Shown in pieces: positions 42,480-52,054 of a stretch of 64,000 nucleotides of DNA. A program made the position numbers and the translations under genes. This stretch comes from Mycosarcoma maydis (taxonomy: Eukaryota > Basidiomycota > Ustilaginomycetes > Ustilaginales), in NCBI RefSeq assembly GCF_000328475.2, contig NC_026488.1, positions 186,001 to 250,000 of the forward strand, in the 5' to 3' direction. The stretch's first letter is position 1. Every line of letters starts with the position of its first letter. The notes under the pieces were generated by a model. It saw nothing but the letters and a program-made list of their open reading frames with translations. It was not told the origin of the DNA and searched no databases.

Positions 42480-43256
42480 TTACTTTGCCTCCTCGGTAGC
42501 AGCGGGCGCAGCAGGAGTGTCCTCAACGTTGTCCTCGTCGTCATCATCATCTTCGTCTTCGCCTGCACCGAAATCAGGCATGCCACCCATGCCTCCTCCC
42601 ATCTGAGCCATCATGCTCTGCAAATCCAAACCACCTGCACCGCCCATTCCCATCATGGCGGGGTCCATGCCACCCATGCCACCCATGCCACCCATGCCGC
42701 CCATGCCGCCGAGTCCGCCACTCAGATCCTCCTCGACATCATCCTGCTCGTCCTCGTCAACCCACTTGTCAAAGTCGGTCTTGACGTTGTGCAGGCGCAC
42801 CTTGTCCTTGGTGAGTCGAGGCCAGTACTCTTGCTTTGCCGTCTTCTTGCGCAACACGGCGTAGAGGCATTTCGAGTTGAGGTGCGTCTTGGACGACTCG
42901 ACGTCGATCTCGTCGAAGAAGTCGAGCGAGAACGAGTAGCTCTTGGAAGCGATGTTTTTCGATTCGTCGCCCACCGAGGCGTTAAAGGAGAATCCGGTCG
43001 AGGTGAGGTCAAACTTGGTCGCTGGCGGAGCAGGCAGGTTGGGCACGTTGATGGTGAGCATCACCACGTTCTGTACCAATAAAAAACACATTACAAGGCA
43101 GGCGAGTGAAAAGCACCGTTTTCTGGTCAGCAATCTACCTTACGAGACAAGAGGGTGGCGGTATGCTGGAGGTGGAATGATCGCGCGACTCACCTTGTCC
43201 GCGTCGTCAGCAGACGAGCGCTGTGCCCAAAGGATCTCTGGTACGACTGTCGACAT
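42480..43256 (-). CDS. SBA1: Hsp90 co-chaperone p23/Sba1
   Basis: Binds and stabilises the ATP-bound Hsp90 dimer. Two exons: 43256-43194 (21 codons, MSTVVPEILWAQRSSADDADK) and 43070-42480, with a phase-0 intron of 123 bases; 217 residues. The CS/p23 domain spans about 3-115 with WAQRSS at its start and the p23 signature YWPRLTKDK. The acidic tail contains a GGMGGMGGM repeat and a run of Asp/Glu. The ATG and first beta strand lie in the small first exon; a longer frame running into the intron up to 43133 is an artefact. Confidence 0.93.
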
Positions 43257-43738
43257 CTTGACTGTGTTGTTCGATATGCTGTGTTACCGACGGATGCGTT
43301 GAGACGATGGTTGTGGTAAGAAGGGTAGTCTACCTTTCTCTTCCCGTCTCTCCATTCTGAGAAGAATGTAACCGAATAAATCGTGAATCGTGAATGTGAC
43401 TGGCAGTCTGTGCGCGCATTTTCGTGGTGGTTTTCGGCAGCGCAATCCGCTTGTGGATTTTACAGCTTCCAGCGACTTCGATGCAACACGGCTGAGTTTC
43501 GATCTAACATGAAAGCGTTTTGCCCACTGCCAAATCTTTCGTGCGAGAAGAAGATTCGTGATTGGGTGGAAAGGACCCTGAAGCCGGGATTCAGATTGAT
43601 AGAGAGAAATTTGGACAGGTCTACATAACGAATTTTAACGGTTTTTTTTCCCCTCCTGCTGTTGGCTGTGGAGAAGAAAGGTTGACAGTATTCGCCATCC
43701 ACCATCTGCTCGCCATACCATCACAGAACACGCACGAG
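43257..43738. other. divergent promoter region SBA1 / NIFK-like gene
   Basis: Shared upstream DNA of 480 bases with motif units at 43380-43396 and an ATTCGTGATT at about 43554. No gene. Confidence 0.55.
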
Positions 43739-44806
43739 ATGGCGCCAAAGAAGACCCGCACCGCTGCAACCGCTGAAACCGCCACCAAGGCGAGGCCTGT
43801 CAGGGCAGCTGCGGCTGCGTCCAAAGAAGCTGCCGCTTCTGCCGCTTCCACGGCGCCTGTTAGCAACAAGACGCATGGCAAGAAGCGGGCGGCTGTCGAC
43901 GAAGTCGAAACCATCCCCGCACCTACCAAAAAGACGGCTGGCGTACCAAAGAAGAAGACCAAGAAGGGTGCAGAGCCTGCTGCAGAGGAGGAGGAGGAAG
44001 ACGCAGGTGATATCAATGAACGCGAAATCATCGCTTCCCTCTCCGACGTTTCTGCCGATTCATCCGACGACGACCAAGACGATGTAGAAGCCGAAGAAGC
44101 CAACTCGTCCGACGAAGACGACGAAGATGACCGACTCGCTCGCGCTCAACCGCGCTCCTCGCTTGCATCGGTAAAGCTGCCCAACTCGAAAGATGATGCG
44201 GTGGTGCGTGCTCGCTTGGACAAGCTCCGCAAAAACAAATCTTCCGCCTCCAACACCAAACCCGGTGTACTGTATATCGGTCGTCTACCAAAAGGATTCT
44301 TCGAAAAACAACTCAAATCTTACTTCACCCAGTTCGGCCAAGTCACCCGCCTCCGCGTCTCGCGCAACAAGAAGACAGGCGCCAGTAAACACTACGCTTT
44401 TATCGAGTTCGCCGACCGCGACGTGGCCAAGATCGTCCAAGAGACCATGCATAACTACCTCATCGACGGAAGGTTGCTGCAGGTCAAGGAGGTGAGCCAG
44501 GACAAGGTTCATCCAGAGCTGTGGGTCGGAGCTAACCGGAAATTCCAGAAGGTTCCTGGCGACAGGATCGAGAGGGTGGTCAGGGGAAGGGAGAAGTCCG
44601 AGGAGGAACAGAAGAGGACCCACGAGAGGTTGTTGAAGAGGCAAGCCCAAAGGAGGGAGAAATTGCAACAGCTCGGAATTGAGTACGAGTTCGACGGGTA
44701 TACGCATGACGGAGAGGCAGACAAGAAGCAGTCAAAGAAGGCGATGTCTGCAAAAGCTAAGCCGACCGCAACAAAGTCGACAAAGGGCAAGACGGCCAAG
44801 GCTTGA
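43739..44806 (+). CDS. NOP15: nucleolar RRM protein, Nop15/NIFK family (60S ribosome biogenesis)
   Basis: Pre-60S assembly factor expected in the nucleolus. 355 residues from the ATG at 43739, no intron. Residues 1-175 are Ala/Lys-rich with two acidic stretches and Lys clusters that look like nuclear signals. A single RRM is at about 175-255: RNP2 LYIGRL and RNP1 KHYAFIEF, with the family's GFFEKQLKSYFTQFGQV between. The C-terminal part is basic and helical (QAQRREKLQQLGIEYEFDGY). The frame upstream of 43739 is leader. Confidence 0.9.
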   Translation: MAPKKTRTAATAETATKARPVRAAAAASKEAAASAASTAPVSNKTHGKKRAAVDEVETIPAPTKKTAGVPKKKTKKGAEPAAEEEEEDAGDINEREIIASLSDVSADSSDDDQDDVEAEEANSSDEDDEDDRLARAQPRSSLASVKLPNSKDDAVVRARLDKLRKNKSSASNTKPGVLYIGRLPKGFFEKQLKSYFTQFGQVTRLRVSRNKKTGASKHYAFIEFADRDVAKIVQETMHNYLIDGRLLQVKEVSQDKVHPELWVGANRKFQKVPGDRIERVVRGREKSEEEQKRTHERLLKRQAQRREKLQQLGIEYEFDGYTHDGEADKKQSKKAMSAKAKPTATKSTKGKTAKA

Positions 44807-45001
44807 ACACGAACATCTTGCTGTTCCCCTTCACTCCTGTACACTTTCCAACATCCATACAGTTGACTCATAGGTCTCACATCAGGCTCGTTACTACGCA
44901 ACACGCATCGTTTCTCGACTTGTACTTTCATGCCGAGCCGTGACGTGCTTTGACCCGTGTCTTTTGTGTCTTTGGAATCCTATCTGCGACCCGTTTTGCT
45001 T

Positions 45002-45928
45002 TCAAACACTTACATCCTCTTGCAACTGCTCCTTGTAGTCATCTTCATCTACACCGATCTGAGTGCCAAACGCTTCAGAACTTCCCTGAGCATCTCCACT
45101 CTCGCCGTCACCCCAGCGCTGTTCCGCTCTCACCGGACCCATATACCTGTTGACGACCAACTCCACCATCTGCTCCCAACTCCTCTGACCCTCAGCCTCG
45201 ACCTTGTACCTTGCGTTCCTGCCATATGCCTTTTGCGCGACGCTGATGAGCACGTCGGCGGTCAATCCTTTGATCAGCTGGTGACTCGATCGGAACCTAT
45301 GCAGCCTATAGACGCTTGCTAACCAAGGGATATCCGTGTACGTTCGAAACGCTTCTTGTGCGGGTCTGTGTTTGTCGACGCTGGCTGGATCCGAAAGCAC
45401 CGCTTCTGGAGGAGCGGTGGATGAGAGGAACGCTTCCAACGCAGTCGACCAAATGTCAGCCACTTCCGACGGTGATGCAACCAAGTTCGGCAGGATCTGC
45501 GCTCCATTCCGCAGGAAGAAGACAACCGGGTGGACGAGCAATCCCATCTTGCTCAGAAACGGATAGCCGGTATGCAGATGCACGGCTTGATCTGCCGGAA
45601 GTGCGATTTCCTCGACACTCTCGCGCAAGGCTGTCTGCACCACGTTGGCGTCGGAAGCGTCGACTTTTCCCCCCGGCAGTGAGGCCTGTCCCGGGTGCGA
45701 GCGGAGGTGCAGTGCTCGAGTCGACATGATCACCCGTATCTGATCGCACGATTCGTACAGGATGGCCGCAACCGCCGCTTGCTTGCGTTTCGGAACGTGG
45801 TCGAAGCTCGGCGCAGCAGGCAGCGAGAGCAGGCGCCGAATGCAGTCGGCGTTGTGAGGCCGGAGCGTTGCTAGCCATTCCGGCTCGTGATCAGCAGCAG
45901 CTGAAGTGCTGGTGGAAGCCGTTGACAT
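45002..45928 (-). CDS. PCD1: Nudix hydrolase, coenzyme A pyrophosphatase (Pcd1/NUDT7-8 type)
   Basis: Cleaves CoA or oxidised CoA to 4'-phosphopantetheine and 3',5'-ADP. 308 residues, no intron. The CoA-Nudix signature STRALHLRSHPGQASLPGG (about 69-87) runs into the Nudix box (86-110: GGKVDAS...ALRESVEEIAL), in which catalytic Glu/Arg are present and the usual box glycine near the end is Ala. Yeast Pcd1 is peroxisomal; this protein ends in VSV, so it has no type 1 signal. Convergent with the NIFK-like gene (195 bases apart) and divergent from CWC27. Confidence 0.88.
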   Translation of the reverse strand: MSTASTSTSAAADHEPEWLATLRPHNADCIRRLLSLPAAPSFDHVPKRKQAAVAAILYESCDQIRVIMSTRALHLRSHPGQASLPGGKVDASDANVVQTALRESVEEIALPADQAVHLHTGYPFLSKMGLLVHPVVFFLRNGAQILPNLVASPSEVADIWSTALEAFLSSTAPPEAVLSDPASVDKHRPAQEAFRTYTDIPWLASVYRLHRFRSSHQLIKGLTADVLISVAQKAYGRNARYKVEAEGQRSWEQMVELVVNRYMGPVRAEQRWGDGESGDAQGSSEAFGTQIGVDEDDYKEQLQEDVSV

Positions 45929-46190
45929 GGTTCGATCGTTCCTTATCTATCTACCACTGCAGTGTATCTTGGTGTGAGGGAGCAAGAGGGATTCAATTCA
46001 CGATTGTTGTCACCAGAACACCGAAGGCTTCGAGCTGGCGTGTGTGTCTGTTCAATTTCCGACTTCCGGCGGACCCACGTTGTTTGTGTGGAGGCAATCA
46101 ATACTCACGGACTTCAGCCTTCAACCTTTCTTCCGCTCGTTCCAATCATCATCGTTGACCCCCAACAACGGCGTCACGAGGACCTATGCC
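45929..46190. promoter_or_regulatory. short bidirectional promoter, PCD1 / CWC27
   Basis: Only 262 bases separate the two divergent starts, so the control regions must overlap. One ATTCACGATT motif is at about 45998. Confidence 0.6.
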
Positions 46191-47648
46191 ATGACGTCCC
46201 AATATGTTACTGAACCTCCAAGCTCAGGCTTGGTCGATCTGGTCACCTCGAAAGGTACCATCTCGATCGCGCTCTTCCCCACACAGGCTCCGCTCGCATG
46301 TCGCAACTTTCTCACGCTGGCGCTCGAAGGTTTCTACGACAACCTCGTCTTCCACCGCCTCATCCCCAACTTCATCCTGCAAACCGGCGATCCTTCCGCT
46401 ACCGGTACCGGCGGCGAGTCGATCTACGGCGAACCGTTTCCGATTGAATCGCATTCCCGACTCAAATTCAACCGTCGCGGTCTACTCGGCATGGCAGCGA
46501 ACCAAGATCGCACCAACGAAAGCCAATTCTTCCTGACGCTCGACGCTACACCCGAGCTGACTGGAAAGCATACACTAATGGGCAAAGTGGAAGGCAAGAG
46601 CATATATACGCTGGTAGAACTGGTAGAGGGTGTGGAGTTGGTCGACGGAGATCGACCGAGGTATCCGATCAAGTTACACGAGGTCAGGGTGGTTGAAAAT
46701 CCATTTGATGATCTGCAACCAAGGACGACGAAAAAGCAACGTATAGCCGAGGAAAGGAGAAAGAAGCACGAGATGGAGACGAGAGTGGCGGAAGAGCAGA
46801 AGAGGAAGAGGAGCAAGGCGAAGAAGAACACTGGGTTGCTGTCTTTTGGAGCGGAAGAAGAGGCAGAAGACGAGGTGGCGTTGAAGGGTCCAAAAAGTTC
46901 GCATGATCTGCTCAAAGATGATAAGCACCTATCGAGGCAGACGATCGAGACGAGTAAGAGCACAAAAGCTAATACGCCAGCAGTGTCGGCCAATATCAGT
47001 TCCAAGGAGAAGCGATTCTTGGCTCAATCGTCATCTTCGACCACACCACCTGCAGTCACAAAACAAGCTTCCAAGGACGGCACCTCGGACGCTCCCCACC
47101 CCACCGCGACCCTCAAAAGTGAACATAGCGGGCCCAGCGACCAGAAAGCCAGTTCATCTACCGGCCGAGACTTTCTTGCCTCTCAACGAGCCAAATACCT
47201 CTCCTCCTCCCACCCTTCTACCGCCAAACAAGACGACTCGTACTCAGCGCTGCTCTCGTTTCAATCGCGACTCCGCACCCGGCCTTCATCCACCACACCT
47301 ATCGCAAAGCCTCTCCCGTCCGTTGGCGTCGACGAGGTCGAGGAAGAGGCAGGCGAATACGGCGCGAGCGACGACGACGACGATTGGCGATCGCATCGAC
47401 TCGATGCTGGCGGTCAGCCGCTGGTAGCTGGACAAAACGCGGGCAAGGACACGTTGGAGGACTATGAGGTCTTGGATCCGAGGGACCACACTGATCGCGA
47501 AAGGAATCCCAAAGCCGAGTCCAGCAGGGACGGAAAAAGAGGCAGGGATTGGGTTGAGCACGATCGGAAATATCAAAACGATCGCAGTCGAAGGCACCGC
47601 GAACACGACAAACACCCACAGCAACGGCGACAGAGATCAATCATATAA
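46191..47648 (+). CDS. CWC27: cyclophilin-type spliceosome protein CWC27
   Basis: Peptidyl-prolyl isomerase-like component of activated spliceosomes. 485 residues from the ATG at 46191 (MTSQYVTEPPSSGLVDL, the CWC27 N terminus); the upstream in-frame part is leader. Cyclophilin domain 10-170 with FYDNLVFHRLIPNFILQTGDP and GGESIYG. At the site of the usual active-site tryptophan the sequence is TPELTGKH: Glu replaces Trp, as in human CWC27, which is regarded as inactive. The rest is charged and low complexity (KKQRIAEERRKKHEME and Arg/Asp/His-rich end), as in the family. Confidence 0.93.
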   Translation: MTSQYVTEPPSSGLVDLVTSKGTISIALFPTQAPLACRNFLTLALEGFYDNLVFHRLIPNFILQTGDPSATGTGGESIYGEPFPIESHSRLKFNRRGLLGMAANQDRTNESQFFLTLDATPELTGKHTLMGKVEGKSIYTLVELVEGVELVDGDRPRYPIKLHEVRVVENPFDDLQPRTTKKQRIAEERRKKHEMETRVAEEQKRKRSKAKKNTGLLSFGAEEEAEDEVALKGPKSSHDLLKDDKHLSRQTIETSKSTKANTPAVSANISSKEKRFLAQSSSSTTPPAVTKQASKDGTSDAPHPTATLKSEHSGPSDQKASSSTGRDFLASQRAKYLSSSHPSTAKQDDSYSALLSFQSRLRTRPSSTTPIAKPLPSVGVDEVEEEAGEYGASDDDDDWRSHRLDAGGQPLVAGQNAGKDTLEDYEVLDPRDHTDRERNPKAESSRDGKRGRDWVEHDRKYQNDRSRRHREHDKHPQQRRQRSII

Positions 47649-47911
47649 GTTAGGCGACGTAACGTTTTAACGTCAAGTTACGCCCAACGTCCAGGAACTC
47701 GGTTAACATCAGTTACCATAGATCGTCGCACGTCGTCCCGACGTCTCAATTCCAACTCCCACGGCGCATCACTTCTTTCTGTTCTCTCACACAGACTGCC
47801 GCGCACACGATTCTTTATGCCCATCAACCAAATCATAACTTAGTTATCTACATTTCTGAATTCAAAGTCACAATGAAAAAGACCAGTGATCGTCCTGAGC
47901 TCCAGCCAGTA

Positions 47912-50900
47912 TCAAAGCTCATCCGGCGACGGAGGTCGCGAGTACGCCGTCGAGTAGGGTACGCTTCCGGCCTCAGAACGGCCATCCTCGGTGAGATGCT
48001 CGTCAAAGTAGTGCGCCGCTGTCGACTTTGGCGTCCTGGGGGTCTGCGCCAACCCGTAACTTGCACCGGTCGAATAGATGGTGTAGGCGATGAGACCCGT
48101 CCAGCCACACTGGTGCGACGCACCCAGACCTTTGCCCGTGTCGCCGTGGAAGAACTCGTAAAAGTGCACCAGGTCCCTGAACTCGGGAGCATAGTCGAGC
48201 AAAGGGATACCGCCGTTGTTGGCCCTCCTGCCCTGGTCGTCGCGCAGGAAGATGCCGAGCAGGCGGTGAGACAGTTCTTCGGCAACATGTCCCAGGTGCA
48301 TGTAGTCTCCACTTCCCGTAGGGCATTCCACCTTGAAGCTGTCGCCGTAGTACTGGTAGAACCTCTGCAGCGACTCGATGAGCAGAAAGTTGACGCAGAT
48401 CCAAATAGGACCGCGCCAGTTAGAGTTACCGCCAAACATGGGGCTGTGCGAGTCGCCAGGCCAGTACCCGACACCAAAGTCCTCTCCTCCAACATTGACA
48501 TGGAAAGGGTTCTTCTGGTGATCCTTGCTGAGCGAACGAACACCGTGCGGGGAGAGGAACTCGTTCTCGTCCAACATACGCTTGAGGATCAGCTCGAGAC
48601 GCTCGCGGCTCACCATAGACAGCAGGCGTCGATCGCCTCGACCACCCACCTTCATGTTGGCAATGTTGCGGTCGGCCATCTCGGGTCGGTTGTCTAGGAA
48701 CCACTGCATGCGCTTGGCAAAGCTTGGGAACCTCTTGAGCGCCGAAGGCTCGATGGTCAGGGTGGCATAGAGCGGAATGAGGCCGACCAGGCTCTTGACG
48801 GGGATCACCTGGCTGTTACCGGGACCCCACTGAATGGCATCATAGTAGAAGCCATCCTTGTCCGACCATAGGCTGGTGCTCTCGTCGTCAAACGTATCGT
48901 GGAACGACATAGCGTCCGAGATAAAAATGAAGTGCTCAAAGAACTTGGAGGCAATGTCCTCGTACGTCGGATTGTGCTTGGCCAGCTCGAGCGCCATGTT
49001 GAGCATGTTGAGCGCGTAGAAGGCCATCCAAGCGGTTCCGTCGGCCTGACGAAGCGTACCGCCAGTTGGGAGAGGTTCAGAACGGTTGAAGGGACCGATA
49101 TTGTCGAGACCGAGGAAACCGCCCTCGAAGACATTGGAGCCGCTCGAGTCCTTTCGGTTAACCCACCAGGTGAAATTGATGAGCAGCTTCTGGAAGACAC
49201 GTTCGAGGAAGTCGAGATCCTCACGACCGTACATTTTTCGCTCTATCTTGAACACACGGAAAGTGGCCCAGGCGTGCACGGGGGGGTTGACATCCGAAAA
49301 GTTCCACTCATAGGCGGGGAGCGCACCGTCGGGCTTCATGTACCACTCGCGCGTAAATAGGTCGAGCTGCTTCTTGGCAAAGGCAGGGTCAACCATGGCG
49401 AGCGGAATGCAGTGGAAAGCACTGTCCCACACAGCACTGAAGGGGTACTCCCACTTGTCAGGCATCGAGAGGATGTCCTCCATGTGCAAGTGCCTCCAGT
49501 CGTGGTTGCGGATACGCTTGCGCTCAGGAGGGGGCGCTGGCTGACCAGGGTCACCGCGGAGCCACTCGGGCTGGATAAACATGTAAAACTGCTTGTTCCA
49601 GAGCATACCGGCCAGCGCCTGACGCATAACGTTCTTCATGTCGTCCGACATGGGACCGCTGATGAGCTTGGCGTAGAACTCGTCGGCTTCCGAACGGCGA
49701 GCCTCAACAGTGGTGTCAAACTGCTCGTCATCGTCAATGGCAGGGTCTTGCGAGGGCGTCTTAGGGGTAAGCTTCATCCTGACGACGGCGCATCCTCCGA
49801 AAGGTGGCACCTGGCGGAAGACATAGTGGGCACCAGCCTTGGTACCTTCCTTGTTGGGATTGACATAGTCGCGAGGAGGCTTGGACTCATCGGGGTCTTC
49901 GAAGTAGGTCTCTTCTTCTTCGACCTCCTCTTCAATTTCGACGATCTCGTACTCCTGCTCCTGGGTGGGACCGACGGTACCGAACTGCTTCTCGGCGGCA
50001 GCAGCCTCAGGCTCAGCCTCGGCAGAAGCACCGTTGCCCTTAGGCGGAACAGCCACGGGATCGCGCTGGACGGGTCGCCTCTCTTCGCGAACAACCGTCT
50101 TTTTGATCTTACGCGTCTTTTCAACTGCCTTGGGACGGTCCTTCTCCTGTCGATGACAGGGGACAATGTGGTCGTGGAAGGCATCCTTTGCGTATATGTT
50201 GCGATTGTTTCCGCTGTAGAGACGCTCAAAATTGGTCTCGTTCTCGGTGAAGAGAAGGTCGGGCACCACCTCTTCGTCCGAGATGGGCTCAGGAGCCTGG
50301 CCACGCTTGGCGGGAGGGGCGCTGGGAGCAGGGCTGGTGGAGCAGTAGAGGTGATAGCGGCCGAGGTCGGGGTGATCGGCCTGGATGACATAGTCGCCGG
50401 ACTGTTTCATCTTGGGTTTGGGCGGCTCCTCCTTGGGCCAGAACCAGTAGTTGCGGAAGACGAGCTGAGGGATGATGTGAAGGTCTGCGGGCTCGTTACC
50501 ACGGTTGTAGGCGCTGATGCGGATCGAAATGGCGTTCTCCTCGTCCTTGTCCTTGGCGTACTCGACAAAGACGTCCCAGTACTTGTCTTCATCAAAGAGG
50601 TCGGTATCGGTGATCTCGAACTCGGCAACGTCGCGGCTACGGTTGCGCGACTCGCGCACAAAGAGCTCGTAAGGGTACGACTCTTGCGGGTACTTGTAGA
50701 GCATCTTCATGTAGCTGTGCGTGGGGGTGCTGTCGAGGTACCAGTAGAGCTCCTTGACGTCTTCGCCATGGTTTCCCTCGTTGTTGGCGAGACCAAAGAG
50801 GCGCTCCTTGAGCATGCGATCTTTTCCGTTCCAGAGAGCCAAGCTCAGACCCATCCTGCAGTGGTTATCCGAGAGACCGGCAAGACCGTCTTCACCCCAT

Positions 50901-52054
50901 CGGTAGGTGCGGCTACGAGCCAATTCATGGGGGAAGTGAGACCATGCATCTCCGTTGGACGAGTAGTCCTCTCGAACAGTGCCCCACTGACGCTCGCTGA
51001 GGTAAGGACCCCAACGCTTCCAGTGACGCCTCTTGTCGGCGTCTTCCTGGAGACGCTGATCTTCGGCGGACATCCAGTGCTGGGAGGAGGCACGCGCCTC
51101 GACGGCATTGCTCAGGTTAGCTGTGGGGCCACGTGTATGACCAATATCGTGCTCGCTGGTAGACTGACGACGCGACTGAGCGGGAGTCTGTTCGCCAAGG
51201 GAAGGAGCACCGGCGCTGAACGATTTGCGATGGTAGGTCTCGGGGCGAGCCGAGTAGTGGTTAGGATTGGCATACTTGGAGGCGTTGTCGGGATGGTAGT
51301 CAGCACGGTACTGGTCGGCATTGGTGCGCGAGTGGAAGGACGACGTGTTTGAGACGCCGACGGGGGTGAGATCGTCTCTCTCCTTGATCGAGCCGTTGAT
51401 CGACTTTACTTCTGACTTGGGCTGCTTCTTGGGAAGCTCGGCAGACGGCTGTGCGGCGACTTCCTGGTTGATAGGGATGTTGATGCTCAGAGGCTTAACT
51501 GGGTCGGGCATCTTGACGTTGCCAGCGGCGGCGTTGTCGGACGTGGGCGTGTTATCGGCGCTTTTGTCAGCTTTGCTGTCTTTTGAAGCAGTGGCGCCAA
51601 CAGCAACAGGCGTTGTGATGGGAGCCAGATTGGAAGAGGGCATGCGCGCCGACTCTACCTGAGGTTTCGGAGAAGCCGAAACGGTGGCGGGATCAGTGGC
51701 AGGAGTGGGAGTTTGACGAGAAGGCGCAGGAGCCGACTGGTTTTCGGTCTTGGCGGAAGGAGCGGAAGGAGCGGAAGGGATTGGCTGCGAGGGCTTGTCA
51801 GTAGCGTTGGTGGTGCTCTTGGAAGGAGTGGTGGGAGGCAGAGGCGAGTGGGGAGTAGAAGGGCTGGGCGAAGCACCACGGTCGGCTCGACCGAAGATCC
51901 TGGACGAGGTTTTGCCCAGAGAGGCAGCAGGCGAGCCAGAGTTCGAGTTGGAGCTGGTCTGATCATCTTCGGATCGGACGCGGCCGTGACTCGAAGCTGA
52001 GGCGGACGACTTGGTGCGGCTGGAGCCAAACACCTTTCGCAGCGACGAAGCCAT
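47912..52054 (-). CDS. GH63-like glycoside hydrolase of the YMR196W type with long disordered N terminus
   Basis: Large (alpha/alpha)6-barrel hydrolase-like protein, 1380 residues, no intron. Residues 1-320 are Ser/Pro/Thr/Ala-rich and probably disordered. The conserved part starts near 325 (RRHWKRWGPYLSERQWGTVREDYSSNGDAW) and continues with YRWGEDGLAGLSDN, GNHGEDVKELYWYLDSTPTHSY, KYWDVFVEYAKD and, later, WEYPFSAVWDSAFHCIP and GGFLGLDNIGPFNRS. This matches the fungal/bacterial GH63-related group typified by yeast YMR196W, whose substrate is not established. There is no signal peptide, so it is probably cytosolic. The C terminus is PDEL, resembling an ER retrieval tail but without the needed signal peptide. 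Confidence 0.85.
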   Translation of the reverse strand: MASSLRKVFGSSRTKSSASASSHGRVRSEDDQTSSNSNSGSPAASLGKTSSRIFGRADRGASPSPSTPHSPLPPTTPSKSTTNATDKPSQPIPSAPSAPSAKTENQSAPAPSRQTPTPATDPATVSASPKPQVESARMPSSNLAPITTPVAVGATASKDSKADKSADNTPTSDNAAAGNVKMPDPVKPLSINIPINQEVAAQPSAELPKKQPKSEVKSINGSIKERDDLTPVGVSNTSSFHSRTNADQYRADYHPDNASKYANPNHYSARPETYHRKSFSAGAPSLGEQTPAQSRRQSTSEHDIGHTRGPTANLSNAVEARASSQHWMSAEDQRLQEDADKRRHWKRWGPYLSERQWGTVREDYSSNGDAWSHFPHELARSRTYRWGEDGLAGLSDNHCRMGLSLALWNGKDRMLKERLFGLANNEGNHGEDVKELYWYLDSTPTHSYMKMLYKYPQESYPYELFVRESRNRSRDVAEFEITDTDLFDEDKYWDVFVEYAKDKDEENAISIRISAYNRGNEPADLHIIPQLVFRNYWFWPKEEPPKPKMKQSGDYVIQADHPDLGRYHLYCSTSPAPSAPPAKRGQAPEPISDEEVVPDLLFTENETNFERLYSGNNRNIYAKDAFHDHIVPCHRQEKDRPKAVEKTRKIKKTVVREERRPVQRDPVAVPPKGNGASAEAEPEAAAAEKQFGTVGPTQEQEYEIVEIEEEVEEEETYFEDPDESKPPRDYVNPNKEGTKAGAHYVFRQVPPFGGCAVVRMKLTPKTPSQDPAIDDDEQFDTTVEARRSEADEFYAKLISGPMSDDMKNVMRQALAGMLWNKQFYMFIQPEWLRGDPGQPAPPPERKRIRNHDWRHLHMEDILSMPDKWEYPFSAVWDSAFHCIPLAMVDPAFAKKQLDLFTREWYMKPDGALPAYEWNFSDVNPPVHAWATFRVFKIERKMYGREDLDFLERVFQKLLINFTWWVNRKDSSGSNVFEGGFLGLDNIGPFNRSEPLPTGGTLRQADGTAWMAFYALNMLNMALELAKHNPTYEDIASKFFEHFIFISDAMSFHDTFDDESTSLWSDKDGFYYDAIQWGPGNSQVIPVKSLVGLIPLYATLTIEPSALKRFPSFAKRMQWFLDNRPEMADRNIANMKVGGRGDRRLLSMVSRERLELILKRMLDENEFLSPHGVRSLSKDHQKNPFHVNVGGEDFGVGYWPGDSHSPMFGGNSNWRGPIWICVNFLLIESLQRFYQYYGDSFKVECPTGSGDYMHLGHVAEELSHRLLGIFLRDDQGRRANNGGIPLLDYAPEFRDLVHFYEFFHGDTGKGLGASHQCGWTGLIAYTIYSTGASYGLAQTPRTPKSTAAHYFDEHLTEDGRSEAGSVPYSTAYSRPPSPDEL

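Noticed and set aside
49412..51352. 646-codon plus-strand frame
   Set aside because: Antisense of the GH63-like gene; Val/Leu-rich composition is that of a reverse-complement register of GC-biased codons.
47912..52051. C-terminal PDEL of the GH63-like protein as an ER retention signal
   Set aside because: No signal peptide precedes it, so ER residence is not supported; kept only as an oddity in the findings.
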